From UBA1535 sp964371035 (GTDB taxonomy: Bacteria > Bacillota > Clostridia > Tissierellales > Sedimentibacteraceae): a stretch of DNA of 64,000 nt. The DNA lies in NCBI GenBank assembly GCA_964371035.1, contig CAYJLG010000003.1:58636-122635 (forward strand), given 5' to 3'. A model generated the notes under the pieces. It did no database searches and was not told the DNA's origin. It saw nothing but the letters and a program-made list of their open reading frames with translations. The position numbers and the translations under genes were made by a program. Positions 27,808 to 37,103 of this stretch are shown here, piece by piece (positions within the stretch are counted from its first letter, which is position 1; each line of letters begins with the position of its first letter).

Positions 27808-28173
27808 ATGAAAATGTTTTGGAAAAACAAAAAAGGTTTCACATTAACAGAGCTTATGGTAGTTGTTGCTATCTTAGGTATCTTGGTTGCAGTTGCTGCA
27901 CCGATATTTAATAGTGTAACGGATACTTCTAAGCAAGCAGCTGATGAAGCAAATGTTAGAACGATACAAAGTGCTATTACTATGTATTCCGCTAGTGCAG
28001 GTGTTCAAGCTGCCGATATTGATAACACAAGTGCTCATGTAACAAACACGACAACTGGTGTTTTTTCTTATCTTGCTGATAAGGCTTATCCTGAATCACC
28101 ATATGGTTTATCTAATAGCTACTCGATAACTGATGGTGTTGCAACAAGTTCAGGTTCAGGTAACTGGAAATAG
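27808..28173 (+). CDS. Second type IV pilin
   Basis: 121 residues from the ATG at 27808, nine bases after GGAGG; the longer frame upstream has no such site. A 10-residue leader ending KKG is cut before FTLTELMVVVAILGILVAVAAPIF, with Glu at +5. The globular domain is short, without cysteines, and rich in Ser/Thr/Ala (SASAGVQAA, TNTTTG, SSGSGN), so it offers many hydroxyl groups. It is a monocistronic unit with its own promoter and terminator, which suggests high expression as a major pilin. The O-antigen-ligase-like gene follows directly. Confidence 0.92.
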   Translation: MKMFWKNKKGFTLTELMVVVAILGILVAVAAPIFNSVTDTSKQAADEANVRTIQSAITMYSASAGVQAADIDNTSAHVTNTTTGVFSYLADKAYPESPYGLSNSYSITDGVATSSGSGNWK

Positions 28174-28196
28174 ACTAATAATGGTTTAATATTCAT

Positions 28197-28228
28197 AGCT
28201 CAAATGTTTTGCATTTGAGCTTATTTTT
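28197..28228 (+). terminator. Terminator of the second pilin gene
   Basis: Perfect 10-bp stem AGCTCAAATG/CATTTGAGCT, 5-base loop, then TATTTTT. Confidence 0.88.
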
Positions 28229-28268
28229 ATCTATCATACAAATATAGCATAAGGAGTAATGTTTTATT

Positions 28269-30281
28269 TTGATTAATAATAATCCAACTAACATTTTAGA
28301 AGATAAAATTAGAATTGAAATCAACTTGTTTTTTTATTTGCCCATGGTGCTCTTAACATCTGTTTTACAACTCATAGTTAGAGGTAAATATATAGAGCCT
28401 TCTGATACAACTGCACCATATTGGGTACAGCCTGAAATTACTATTGACTTTTTTACATATTACAGAACATATTTTTTAATGTTTTTCACTTTTTTAGCAA
28501 TACTCTCATTTCTTTCGCTAATAATCCTTAAAAAAATCACTGTCAAAAAAGAACTTAAATATTATGTTCCATTAGCACTTTATATTATATTAATTTCTAT
28601 TTCTGCAATTTTTTCCGTACATAGAGAATTTTCCTTGTTTGGTTTTTTTGAATCATTTGAAAATGTGTTTGTACTTACAACTTACATGATATTGGTGTTT
28701 TTGTCTATGCATTTTGTCAGTTCAAAAAGAGAATTATATATAATTAGAAATTCTTTGGTTTTTCTCATAATAATTGAAGGTGTCATATGTATAAGTGAAT
28801 TTTTGGGATATTACTTTTTAAATTCTAAGATTGTGCAGTTTTTCATATGGCAAGGAGAATTGATACCGGGTTTTTTTCTGTTTGGTGAATCCTCTGGTAC
28901 AATGCGTGGTACTCTTTACAATTCTAACTATATCGGAAGTTTTGCTACAATTATATTGCCTTTATCTGTTTCGTTTTTTCTTGCTGAAAAAAATAAGTGT
29001 AAAAGATTTTTTCTATACATAGTGATTGTTATATCTATTGTTACATGGCTCGGTTGTAATTCAAGGGCAGGATATGTAGGCATGATTGCTCTTATTTTAG
29101 TTTCTTGCTTTTTTCTTCGAAAAAATATATTTTTAAATATCAGAACATCTCTTTTATTGCTTATCTCTACAGTCATTATAGCTTTGACACTAAACAATTT
29201 TTCAGACGGTAGGACTTTGGGGCAATTCGGGAGATTAGACTTGTCAGGAGAAATAGACAAAATTCAACAGACTGAAAGTGATTTATTTCAAGATATTTTA
29301 TTAAATAAAGATAGTTTTTCTATTGTGACAAAACACGAAACCTTAACTGTGAAAAAATACGGTGATTCATTACTATTTGAGGATGCTGACAAAAATACTA
29401 TCTTAGCTTCACAGGACGAAGAAAATTATATAATTGAAGACAATACGTATAAGAATTATTCTATATCACATATTAAAACTCTTGACTTAAACTTTGGAGA
29501 TTATACTGTTGATGTGGAAGTTGCAAATTTCGGTAACGTAGTTATTACTGCATATGGCAGAATAATAACATTTACTTTTACTGATGAACAAGCGTATATC
29601 GTAATGCAAGGTGGGCGTTTAACAACACCTATTGTAGCTCCTACTTTTACACCCTTTGATAACTATGAGCGTTTTGCATCTAATAGAGGATTTATATGGT
29701 CAAGGAGTATTATGATGTTGCCTGATTCAGGCTTTTTTGGATATGGGCCTGATACTTATGCTACACTTTTTCCTCAAAATGATTTTGTGGCAAAGTTAAA
29801 TTCAGGTGTTAACGCAAATTGGTTTGTTAGTAAACCTCACAACATGTATCTGCAAATTGCTATAAATACAGGTATACCGTCACTTATAGCATTACTTGCA
29901 CTTTGGGCGATTTATGTTTTGAGAGGATTTAAGCTATATTACAAAATAGAATATGATTCTATAGAAAAATATTTTGGTTTTGCATGTATGATGGCTGTTA
30001 TAGGTTATTTGGTAGCGGGGATATTCAATGATTCTAAGGTCGAAGTAGCACCTCTATTTTGGATAATACTCGGCATCGGTATCAGCATAAATGAGTTACT
30101 TATCAAAGCAAAAAAAGAAGGTATCACATATGAAGAAGCTATTGTTTTGTCAGGTGGTGTGTCTATTGTTAATGTTGATAATATAGTTAGTGATATTAGC
30201 TCCGATGGTGTTACAATTGGCGATGTAGAAGATATTGATACTAGCGAGGATGGTATTGCAGATATTGATTATCGAAAATGA
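28269..30281 (+). CDS. O-antigen ligase / O-oligosaccharyltransferase-like membrane protein
   Basis: 670 residues. About a dozen membrane helices in two blocks (about 15-310 and 530-620) flank a large outside loop (about 315-525) holding a beta-rich segment and then RGFIWSRSIMMLPDSGFFGYGPDTY and KPHNMYLQIAINTGIPS, typical of the WaaL/Wzy/PglL superfamily. The last 60 residues are acidic and probably cytoplasmic. The start appears to be TTG at 28269, 12 bases after AAGGAG; an ATG at 28259 closes after five codons. Family members join lipid-linked glycans to lipid A, wall polymers or proteins such as pilin. Position after a pilin gene and near bacillosamine genes favours a protein O-glycosyltransferase, but polymerase (Wzy) is possible. 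Confidence 0.8.
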   Translation: MINNNPTNILEDKIRIEINLFFYLPMVLLTSVLQLIVRGKYIEPSDTTAPYWVQPEITIDFFTYYRTYFLMFFTFLAILSFLSLIILKKITVKKELKYYVPLALYIILISISAIFSVHREFSLFGFFESFENVFVLTTYMILVFLSMHFVSSKRELYIIRNSLVFLIIIEGVICISEFLGYYFLNSKIVQFFIWQGELIPGFFLFGESSGTMRGTLYNSNYIGSFATIILPLSVSFFLAEKNKCKRFFLYIVIVISIVTWLGCNSRAGYVGMIALILVSCFFLRKNIFLNIRTSLLLLISTVIIALTLNNFSDGRTLGQFGRLDLSGEIDKIQQTESDLFQDILLNKDSFSIVTKHETLTVKKYGDSLLFEDADKNTILASQDEENYIIEDNTYKNYSISHIKTLDLNFGDYTVDVEVANFGNVVITAYGRIITFTFTDEQAYIVMQGGRLTTPIVAPTFTPFDNYERFASNRGFIWSRSIMMLPDSGFFGYGPDTYATLFPQNDFVAKLNSGVNANWFVSKPHNMYLQIAINTGIPSLIALLALWAIYVLRGFKLYYKIEYDSIEKYFGFACMMAVIGYLVAGIFNDSKVEVAPLFWIILGIGISINELLIKAKKEGITYEEAIVLSGGVSIVNVDNIVSDISSDGVTIGDVEDIDTSEDGIADIDYRK

Positions 30282-30452
30282 AAATACCAATTAAACGACA
30301 TCTCATAATTTCGAGTAAAACATCGCGTATCTTACTAATCTAAATAATTACTTTTTTTAGATTTATGCCATAGCCCCTTATTTTTTTATAGTTTTATTAA
30401 TAAACTTTTATACTAAATTTGGTTGATTAGTAAGTACGATTTTTGCAGTAAT

Positions 30453-30745
30453 CTAAGCAGGGGTGAAAATTTAGTAGAGTTCTATATAATTTTGCAATCA
30501 CGACCAACTGAGTATAAGATTTAATTTTTAGTAGTCCCTAAGTGCGCTGTAAACTTTGAAATCAAGCTATAAATTTAATTTTATCGCGAATTGAGATACG
30601 ATTTTTACCATATAAAAATCTAAAAAATCGTTATCGAATCTGAGCAGGAAAATTAAATTTATAGCTTGATACTCGTGTCCAAGGTCTGCTACGAGTACTA
30701 AATTAAATCTTATACTCAGCTTGCCACGTGCAAATCTAATTCACA
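30453..30745. repeat. Nested inverted-repeat element, copy 1
   Basis: This fills most of the gene-free stretch 30282-30817. An outer 18-bp perfect inverted repeat (30508-30525 with 30702-30719) encloses an inner 22-bp perfect one (30561-30582 with 30649-30670), which encloses alternative small stems around ACGATTTTT and AAAAATCGT. The element is repeated in the same orientation at 50138-50436. No open frame is present. Just upstream, a 10-bp inverted repeat (30331-30340 with 30425-30434) may be a separate structure after the ligase gene. Confidence 0.85.
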
Positions 30746-30817
30746 CAACACCCCCACATTCAATTTTCACCTCCCGCACACATCGTGCGCTTTTAGCAAC
30801 TCGCTTTATTGTATCAT

Positions 30818-32683
30818 CTACTGTTTTTTATAAGACGGTACAAGCTCTTTCAATATTTTTAACTCTTTCTGTTTATCCATATCATTTACTGCCGATTTTA
30901 GTAACTCTATGCTGTCAAGCAAGATTTTTTCATCAAATTGTATAGGTTTTTCTATAAATATCTTTTCTTTATCTGTTTTTGATTGCCCGGTGCTTTCTGA
31001 TATCAATAATTCCTCGTACATCTTTTCGCCTGGCCTAAGTCCAGTGTATTTTATTTCGATATCTACTTCTGGCTCTAATCCCGATAATCTGATTAGATTG
31101 TACGCTAAATCTTTTATCTTGACAGGTTGTCCCATGTCAAGCACAAAGATTTCTCCCCCATTCGCCATCGCTCCTGCTTGCAATACAAGCTGTACGGCTT
31201 CCGGTATAGTCATAAAATACCTAATGATCTCAGGATGTGTAATCGTTACTGGGCCTCCCGCTTGCACTTGTGTTTTAAAAAGCGGAATAACAGAACCATT
31301 GCTACCGAGCACATTGCCAAATCTTACGGCTACAAAATCAGTATCCCCAAGAGTGTCAAAATACTGCATTATCATCTCGGCTACACGTTTTGTTGCACCC
31401 ATGATATTGGTAGGATTTACAGCTTTGTCAGTAGATATCAAAACAAATTTTTCAACTCTTTGCTCATATGCTACTTTAGCTGTGTTGTAAGTCCCTATTA
31501 TATTGTTTTTTATGGCTTCTTCCGGGTTGTGCTCCATGAGAGGCACATGTTTGTGCGCCGCCGCGTGAAACACTGTATGTATATTTTCCGTTTCAAATAC
31601 ATGCTCTAATTTTGTCATGTCTCTGATAGAGGCAATCTCTACTTGTATATTTAGCCTATCTTCATATTTAAGTATCAGTTCCTGTTCGATTTCATATGCA
31701 TTGTTTTCATATATGTCAAGAATAATCAACTTGTTTGGCGCATGCCTCGCTATTTGTCTGCACAACTCGCTTCCGATAGATCCTCCCCCACCTGTCACAA
31801 GTATGTTTTTCCCTTTGACATATCCTTCTGTCAACTCACAGTTTAAGTTGATGACCTCTCTTCCGAGCAAATCATCTACCTGTACATCGCGTATCTTGTT
31901 TATCAGTGCTGTTTCAGCATCACTTGACAAAAGAGAGTACACCTCAGGCATTATTTTTAGCTTGCATTTTGTCTTAGCACAAATGTTAAGTATTCTTTTT
32001 TTATTATCTTTATCTATAGATGGTATAGACAAAATTATCTCATTGATTTCGTATTTTTCACACAATTTTTCGATATCTTTTGTAGTTCCGCTTACAGGTA
32101 CTGACTTGATTTTACGCCCGATTTTAGCATCGTCATCATCCACTATACATTTGATATCATAATTTTGAGGATTATTTGAGCTAATTTCACCAAGAATTGC
32201 CACAGTCGCCTCTCCTGCGCCTATTAGCATTACATTTATATAATCAGCATGGTTTTGTCTTTCTTTTGTTATGATTATAAGTAGCGCCCTGTAGATTATG
32301 CGCACAGACATCGTCCCCAAGGTCGAAACCGGATATATGACAAAATATACATAATATCTCACTTCCATATTCAAAACAAATGTTAATACCGTAAATATAG
32401 TATTGGCAATCAGCGACGCTCTTAAGCATGTAAATAAATCATCTACACCCGCATATCTCCACATGCTGTTATACACACCCATCACTACAAATGTAGCCAC
32501 AAATATGATAGTATAAATCCAAAAATGCTCTAAAAAGAAATTCAACTTTATCTCCGCAACCGCTTCACTATAAATTCCACTCATCACAAAAGCCGACAGA
32601 TATGTCATAACCGCTATAACAGTATCTATCGAAGCTAATACATATCTTCTATTTTTATTTAAAAATGTGTACATCTTTGACAT
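30818..32683 (-). CDS. pglF: Membrane-bound UDP-GlcNAc 4,6-dehydratase-like protein (PglF/WbpM/CapD family)
   Basis: 621 residues, the long form of the family. Four N-terminal membrane helices (about 12-130), a Rossmann-like linker domain (about 140-270) and a C-terminal SDR domain with the NAD site VTGGGGSIGSELCRQ (about 300). The active-site region STDKAVNPTNIMGATKR has the Met in place of Tyr that marks the long dehydratases. The product is UDP-4-keto-6-deoxy-GlcNAc, the first step towards bacillosamine together with the PglE, PglD and PglC homologues at 46.9-49.4 kb. It has a separate promoter and AAGGAG start. Confidence 0.88.
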   Translation of the reverse strand: MSKMYTFLNKNRRYVLASIDTVIAVMTYLSAFVMSGIYSEAVAEIKLNFFLEHFWIYTIIFVATFVVMGVYNSMWRYAGVDDLFTCLRASLIANTIFTVLTFVLNMEVRYYVYFVIYPVSTLGTMSVRIIYRALLIIITKERQNHADYINVMLIGAGEATVAILGEISSNNPQNYDIKCIVDDDDAKIGRKIKSVPVSGTTKDIEKLCEKYEINEIILSIPSIDKDNKKRILNICAKTKCKLKIMPEVYSLLSSDAETALINKIRDVQVDDLLGREVINLNCELTEGYVKGKNILVTGGGGSIGSELCRQIARHAPNKLIILDIYENNAYEIEQELILKYEDRLNIQVEIASIRDMTKLEHVFETENIHTVFHAAAHKHVPLMEHNPEEAIKNNIIGTYNTAKVAYEQRVEKFVLISTDKAVNPTNIMGATKRVAEMIMQYFDTLGDTDFVAVRFGNVLGSNGSVIPLFKTQVQAGGPVTITHPEIIRYFMTIPEAVQLVLQAGAMANGGEIFVLDMGQPVKIKDLAYNLIRLSGLEPEVDIEIKYTGLRPGEKMYEELLISESTGQSKTDKEKIFIEKPIQFDEKILLDSIELLKSAVNDMDKQKELKILKELVPSYKKQ

Positions 32684-32849
32684 TTTAGGCTCCTTGTTGT
32701 CATTGGAGGATGCTTTGACTATTCATTGCATATGCTACTGGCAAATTTTATGTTGTTTAATTAGGACTGACATATTATATTTCATTCATCAATCAATTTT
32801 AATCGACATTCTCTCAGATAATAATCTAACTTATTAAATGACCAAGCTC

Positions 32850-32878
32850 ATTATATCAATTTTTCCGATGAAATTCAA
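32850..32878 (-). promoter_or_regulatory. Promoter of the pglF gene
   Basis: Minus strand TTGAAT, 17 bases, TATAAT. It lies in the 329-base gap between pglF and the Rpn fragment. The sequence context (CCTTGA...AAAAATTG-TATAAT) resembles the darT promoter at 35000-35028. Confidence 0.6.
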
Positions 32879-32900
32879 GGAAATATTTTTTGCAAAAATA

Positions 32901-32954
32901 AAGACAGCTCCAAACAAATGGCTATGAAAAGCCAAAATGTTTAGATCCTGTCTT
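32901..32954. terminator. Terminator after the Rpn fragment
   Basis: AAGACAG/CTGTCTT with inner AAACA/TGTTT and GGCT/AGCC stems, T-rich on both sides. A related hairpin follows the second Rpn remnant at 49643-49689, so the tail was copied with the gene family. Confidence 0.65.
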
Positions 32955-33012
32955 ATTTTTTGTTATACCTAAAATCAAATATCTGCATTTTGTGATAATG
33001 TTGCGCCTAACT

Positions 33013-33351
33013 TTATATATTATTGTTTATTTCTGCCATTTTGTTTTTTACTTCTGACACTAAATTATTGAAAGATTTTTCTGTTAGCTCATTATTTTCA
33101 GAAAGTAATTCATCATATAAGTATCTTAGTTCTTCTTTTTCATTTAGATTGAAGCGTTTTATCATTTTAAAGGTTTTTTCTATTTTGCCTTTCTCGATTC
33201 CAATGGCTTCGCCTTCCTCACGCCCAGCTTCTCTTACTGCATGCAAAGTGAATTGCTCGTTGAATATTGCTTCTTCACGCCTTCTTACTCTTTCTCTTAA
33301 AAGATCATCTTCACTTAAATTATACACGGCTTTGACAGCTTCTTTTATCAT
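33013..33351 (-). pseudogene. C-terminal fragment of an Rpn-family (PD-(D/E)XK) nuclease/transposase
   Basis: 112 residues starting MIKEAVKAVYNLSEDDLLRE, with the REEGEAIGIEKGKIEK-type charged tail common in Rpn recombination-promoting nucleases. The catalytic N-terminal PD-(D/E)XK domain is missing; directly upstream is the darG remnant. It is closely similar to the fragment at 49709-50137. It has an ATG with GGAGA upstream, so a short product could still be made. Confidence 0.75.
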
Positions 33352-33382
33352 GGTATCTCCATTCCTACATTAAATCTTGTAA

Positions 33383-34401
33383 CTAATATTTAGCTATTTT
33401 ATATCCTACAAGTGTTTTTTCAATTAGGCCGTTTTTTTCAGCATATTCGATACTATTAAGTATATCATTTTCGCTAAATCTTTTTGATTTGTCTTCTGAC
33501 CACGATCTAAATTCTTTGATAATATTTTCTGCCTTCAAAATACCTGCTTCCTCTATTAAAAACATGGTAGTTGCCAAACATTCAACTTCATTATCTTCAA
33601 TCTTATTAATGATTTCCCCAACTTTTTTAATATACGGCATAAATATTTCGAGCTTTTTATTTACATATTCACTCGTTAGCTTGTTGTATGCAATGCTATA
33701 TGATTCAATTGTATTAGTTTTGTGAAATTTCTGATATTCTTTGATATTTCTACTTATTATATCTATTGAATGATCATATGGTCCGAATTTATCTCTTTGG
33801 AACTTAAAATATTTCTGGTCGGATATTGTATCAACAATATATGCTGTTTTTTGTAATCGTATTTTCCCAAATTTATTTAAATTTAATTTAATCTGCATTA
33901 AAATTAAAGCTGAAAGAGAAATACTTGGTTCCAATATAGGTTTAGAGCTACATATCCTTTTGATGGCTCATAAATATATATATCAATATCATCAGAAATG
34001 GCATCGAGTTTGCTCTCTATCAATGGTTTAACATCATGCCACATCAATCCACCATTGCCACTTCCAAGCGGAGGTATCGCGATGGATGAAATTTTTTTGT
34101 CTACAATAAATTTATTTAGCTTGTCAAGTCCTAAGTCAATATACTCAATTTTTGAATTAGCTCGCCATTTATCCTTAGTCGGAAAATTAACTATCACTTT
34201 ATTGTTTTCAGTAAATGAATGAATTGTACCAACCTTTAATTTTCCATTTTTACAAGCTTTAACATATGAGGCATTGTTAGATGGATATGCAAGCTTAAAT
34301 TGATAAGCAATCCCTTTTCCCATATATCCTTCGCAATTAACAGTGTTTACAAGACACTGCGCTTCAGATTTTAGTAAATCTCCCGTAACATAGTGAAACA
34401 T
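33383..34401 (-). pseudogene. darG: darG antitoxin homologue split by a frameshift
   Basis: Two frames together give a DarG-type protein. The first (34401 to 33904, 165 residues from the ATG following AAGGAGG) is a macro domain with VTGDLLKSEAQCLVNTVNCEGYMGKGIA and PPLGSGNGGL, which removes ADP-ribose from DNA. The second (33934 to 33383) is the DarG C-terminal domain, with RLQKTAYIVD and DKFGPYDHSI. Restoring one A in the run near 33960 (EPSK then R, in the other frame) fuses them through LEPSISLSALILMQ. The macro half may still fold. DarG normally neutralises DarT, whose gene lies directly upstream. Confidence 0.78.
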
Positions 34402-34432
34402 TTGCATACCTCCTTGTCCGTATTATCATCTA

Positions 34433-34946
34433 TTACCATGCACAACGATTATCTGTGTTTAGCCATTTTTGAATATCTACATGTATTTTTTTTTCATGAT
34501 AATGCCGTAGTTTATATAAAACATCCTGCTTAATCTCTTCGTTTTTTACAGCTATACTTTGGAAATTTTCTATGTATATAGGTTTATCTGTTAGACATTC
34601 AGCCATTTTGACAAGTTTTATATCGCTTGATACACTTGAACTTCGTTCCATAGACTGCCAATCTATAGCTTTTATTCCCTCATCATATTTTAATAGCGAA
34701 ACATTATCCAAGTTTAGAGGATGTTTAGGCAAAACTAAAAAATTATTATTTTTAGCATATTCGCGCAAAATACAAATATAAATAAATTCTCTATCAGAAT
34801 ATTTATTTTTGATCTGCAACATCACTAAAGCGAACTCCTTTTTCGGATAAAGTTTTCCTTGAAACAAGCCCATGTTTAATTATAGAGTCTAAATTACTTA
34901 ACTCTGTTAAATGATATAGCAATTTTCCTCTTTCTATTTTCCCCAT
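34433..34946 (-). pseudogene. darT: darT toxin homologue with internal deletion and frameshift
   Basis: The true start is the ATG at 34946 after AGGAG. The first frame reads LLYHLTELSNLDSIIKHGL and FSDVADQK, then stops. The rest continues in another frame from about 34810: FIYICILREYAKNN, LPKHPLN, and VKMAECLTDK, whose Glu corresponds to the catalytic residue of DarT (DUF4433) DNA ADP-ribosyltransferases. Between the two parts, roughly 25-30 residues carrying the YVPF-type NAD-binding region of the family are missing. The toxin should be inactive. darG follows 31 bases later. Confidence 0.78.
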
Positions 34947-34999
34947 ACCCTACTCCTATTATATTTTATATATTTTCGCTCATGTATATTGTTACATTA

Positions 35000-35028
35000 A
35001 TTATAGCAATTTTTATGGCTAAAATCAA
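35000..35028 (-). promoter_or_regulatory. Promoter of the darTG remnant
   Basis: Minus strand TTGATT, 17 bases, TATAAT, 54 bases before the darT ATG. It appears intact although both genes are broken. Confidence 0.65.
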
Positions 35029-35192
35029 GGAATTTTTCTCTATAAACATGTATCTATGTGTGTTCGCGTAAGTTTTTTAATATTTTGAATTTTTTTCAAC
35101 ACCGCTACTGCAAACTTATGCTGTCAAGATACCTTGTTTTTTTCTAAAAAGTGTCTCATTTTTTTCGGCAGAGGGACACTCACTATATGTAT

Positions 35193-35594
35193 TTATTGTA
35201 AGAAGTATGTTCCTATTCCCTTGTATTCTAGTCCTAAGTTTGTAATGTATTGATTGATAGTATGATCATCATACAATACAACAATAAATTCTGTTGCACC
35301 TATGTTTGTATTTTCTATATCAGTGGTTATATAAACAAAAGAGGACAATGTTTCATATCTACTGATATAGTGTAAATAATCGATGCCATTAGTTGCGATA
35401 TTTGTAACAGAAGTTTTGTTATTGCTACAATGTCATTCAAGCTTTTTTCTGTAAAATGTACTGATATAGTTTTCAGCAGACAGCGAATGCTTTGACATGT
35501 CAGCTATTGTACAAAATGTAGACGTTAAGTGCATTTTCTGTATCTATCGACACTAATGTTTTTATTTGAAACTATGTGTACATCTTTGACATTT
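35193..35594 (-). pseudogene. Unrecognised pseudogene beginning with a copied pglF start
   Basis: The 5' end reads ATGTCAAAGATGTACACA then TAG, the same RBS region and first six codons as pglF (MSKMYT). Beyond the stop, minus-strand frames continue with two further shifts: TLVSIDTENALNVYILYN, then FTEKSLNDIVAI, then a 73-codon run including GIDYLHYISRYETLSSFVYI and ending GLEYKGIGTYFLQ at 35193. I do not recognise the family. A hairpin (AGTGTC/GACACT) and T run lie downstream near 35143-35180. It sits between the flippase gene and the darTG remnant. Confidence 0.55.
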
Positions 35595-35630
35595 CAAACT
35601 CCTTAAAATAATAGTATCATTTGATAATAA

Positions 35631-37061
35631 CTATTTTTTGCGAAAGAAGTTATTTAAGTAGCTCTTCGAAAAAATAAATACTTCTTTCACGTTTGAATAA
35701 TATAAAAACGAAATTATTAAAACTCCAATAATCCATAGCAACAATTGAAATAAAATACTTAAATTCATTCCAAAAAACGATATTAAATAACTTAATGCAA
35801 CTACAGAACTTGCTTTTATAAGTTTATAATTGCATTTGTATAATTTTTGCGAATAAAAAAATGCTACAAAAAAATATGTCAAATATCCAATTAGTGTTGA
35901 TATAGCTGCACCATAAGTTCCAATTAGAGGTATTAAAAGCATATTCAAAACGAAATTTAATATCGCCCCAACACCTGTTGCAATAAGTGTATAAACTGAT
36001 TTTTTTGAAAAAACTATTCCATAGCTAACTATAGATGTAATGCCCAGCAACATTTGAGAGTACACAAGATCTCTTATCAATATCCCAGCTGATGAATAAT
36101 TGTCTGTTGTCATCACTCCTACAACAGATTTGCTAAATATACTAATTGTAAAACACAAGATACTTAACAACATTATTACTATATCAAATATTTTTTCAAA
36201 TTTGTCTTTCCCATTTATATCATCTTTATTGCTAAATGCAAATGTAGTATAAGAAAATCTTATTGCTGAAGCTATTACATTTATTATCGTAGCAAAACGA
36301 TTTGCAATCCCATATATACCTACTTCTGCACTGCCTAAAAAGTACAGAATAACATACCTATCTGATAAAGATAACACCCACATCATTAAGACAGTTGGCA
36401 ATAAAGGTAGCGAATACTTTAGCATTGTTGAGATCAAAGCTCTATTGAAATATCTTTTTGAAATAGTTGCTTTGCTAAAAATCGCAAATATCAGCAAGCC
36501 TAATGCATTTGAAATCATGATAGACAAAATCATTGATATAACATTTAAATTAAGTACAGTTAAGAATAAAATGTTCAAAAGAATATTTACTACTGATGTA
36601 GTTATATTAATGCTACTATATATAAGTATTCTATTATCCATTCTAATTTTCATTATAAACGGTATTTTAATCACATCAAGTGATATTGATACAAAAGCAA
36701 TTAATATGACGTAATAATATTCTTCAGTTCCAAAAATTGTTAACGATACATCGTTGGCAAAAATTGTTAAAAACAACGGCAAGAGTCCCATGAATACTAA
36801 AAAGAAGAATATCGTATTAAACACTCTTTCTTTTTGATTAATTCCTTTATCATTATAGAAAACTGCAAAAGCAGAATCTAATCCCATAACTAAAGCAGGA
36901 AAAAGAACTCCTGAAATTATTAAAATACTATCTGATACTCCTAGCATTTCAGGTGTTAAATATTCAGTGTATAAAGGTAATAAAAAAAAATTTACCAGCT
37001 TTAATATCATGTTTGAAAAAATAATAATAAACGTATTTGTAAAAAATTCAAATAAATTCAA
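35631..37061 (-). CDS. Wzx-type oligosaccharide flippase
   Basis: 476 residues, about 12-14 membrane helices throughout, with the polysaccharide-biosynthesis signature near the N-terminus (NFFLLPLYTEYLTPEMLG). Proteins of this family flip undecaprenyl-diphosphate-linked oligosaccharides across the membrane. It is the last intact gene of the leftward glycan operon before the decayed region and would deliver the glycan to the O-ligase-like protein at 28.3 kb. Confidence 0.88.
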   Translation of the reverse strand: MNLFEFFTNTFIIIFSNMILKLVNFFLLPLYTEYLTPEMLGVSDSILIISGVLFPALVMGLDSAFAVFYNDKGINQKERVFNTIFFFLVFMGLLPLFLTIFANDVSLTIFGTEEYYYVILIAFVSISLDVIKIPFIMKIRMDNRILIYSSINITTSVVNILLNILFLTVLNLNVISMILSIMISNALGLLIFAIFSKATISKRYFNRALISTMLKYSLPLLPTVLMMWVLSLSDRYVILYFLGSAEVGIYGIANRFATIINVIASAIRFSYTTFAFSNKDDINGKDKFEKIFDIVIMLLSILCFTISIFSKSVVGVMTTDNYSSAGILIRDLVYSQMLLGITSIVSYGIVFSKKSVYTLIATGVGAILNFVLNMLLIPLIGTYGAAISTLIGYLTYFFVAFFYSQKLYKCNYKLIKASSVVALSYLISFFGMNLSILFQLLLWIIGVLIISFLYYSNVKEVFIFSKSYLNNFFRKK

Positions 37062-37103
37062 GAATTTGCACCCTTTCGAATTAATTTATCATAAAAATGC
37101 ACA

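Noticed and set aside
33383..33934. Stand-alone 183-residue protein
   Set aside because: It matches the DarG C-terminal domain, and one added base joins it to the upstream macro domain.
34433..34873. Stand-alone 146-residue protein starting MGLFQGK
   Set aside because: The good ribosome site lies further up at 34946, in another frame that encodes the DarT N-terminus. The start is an artefact of the frameshift.
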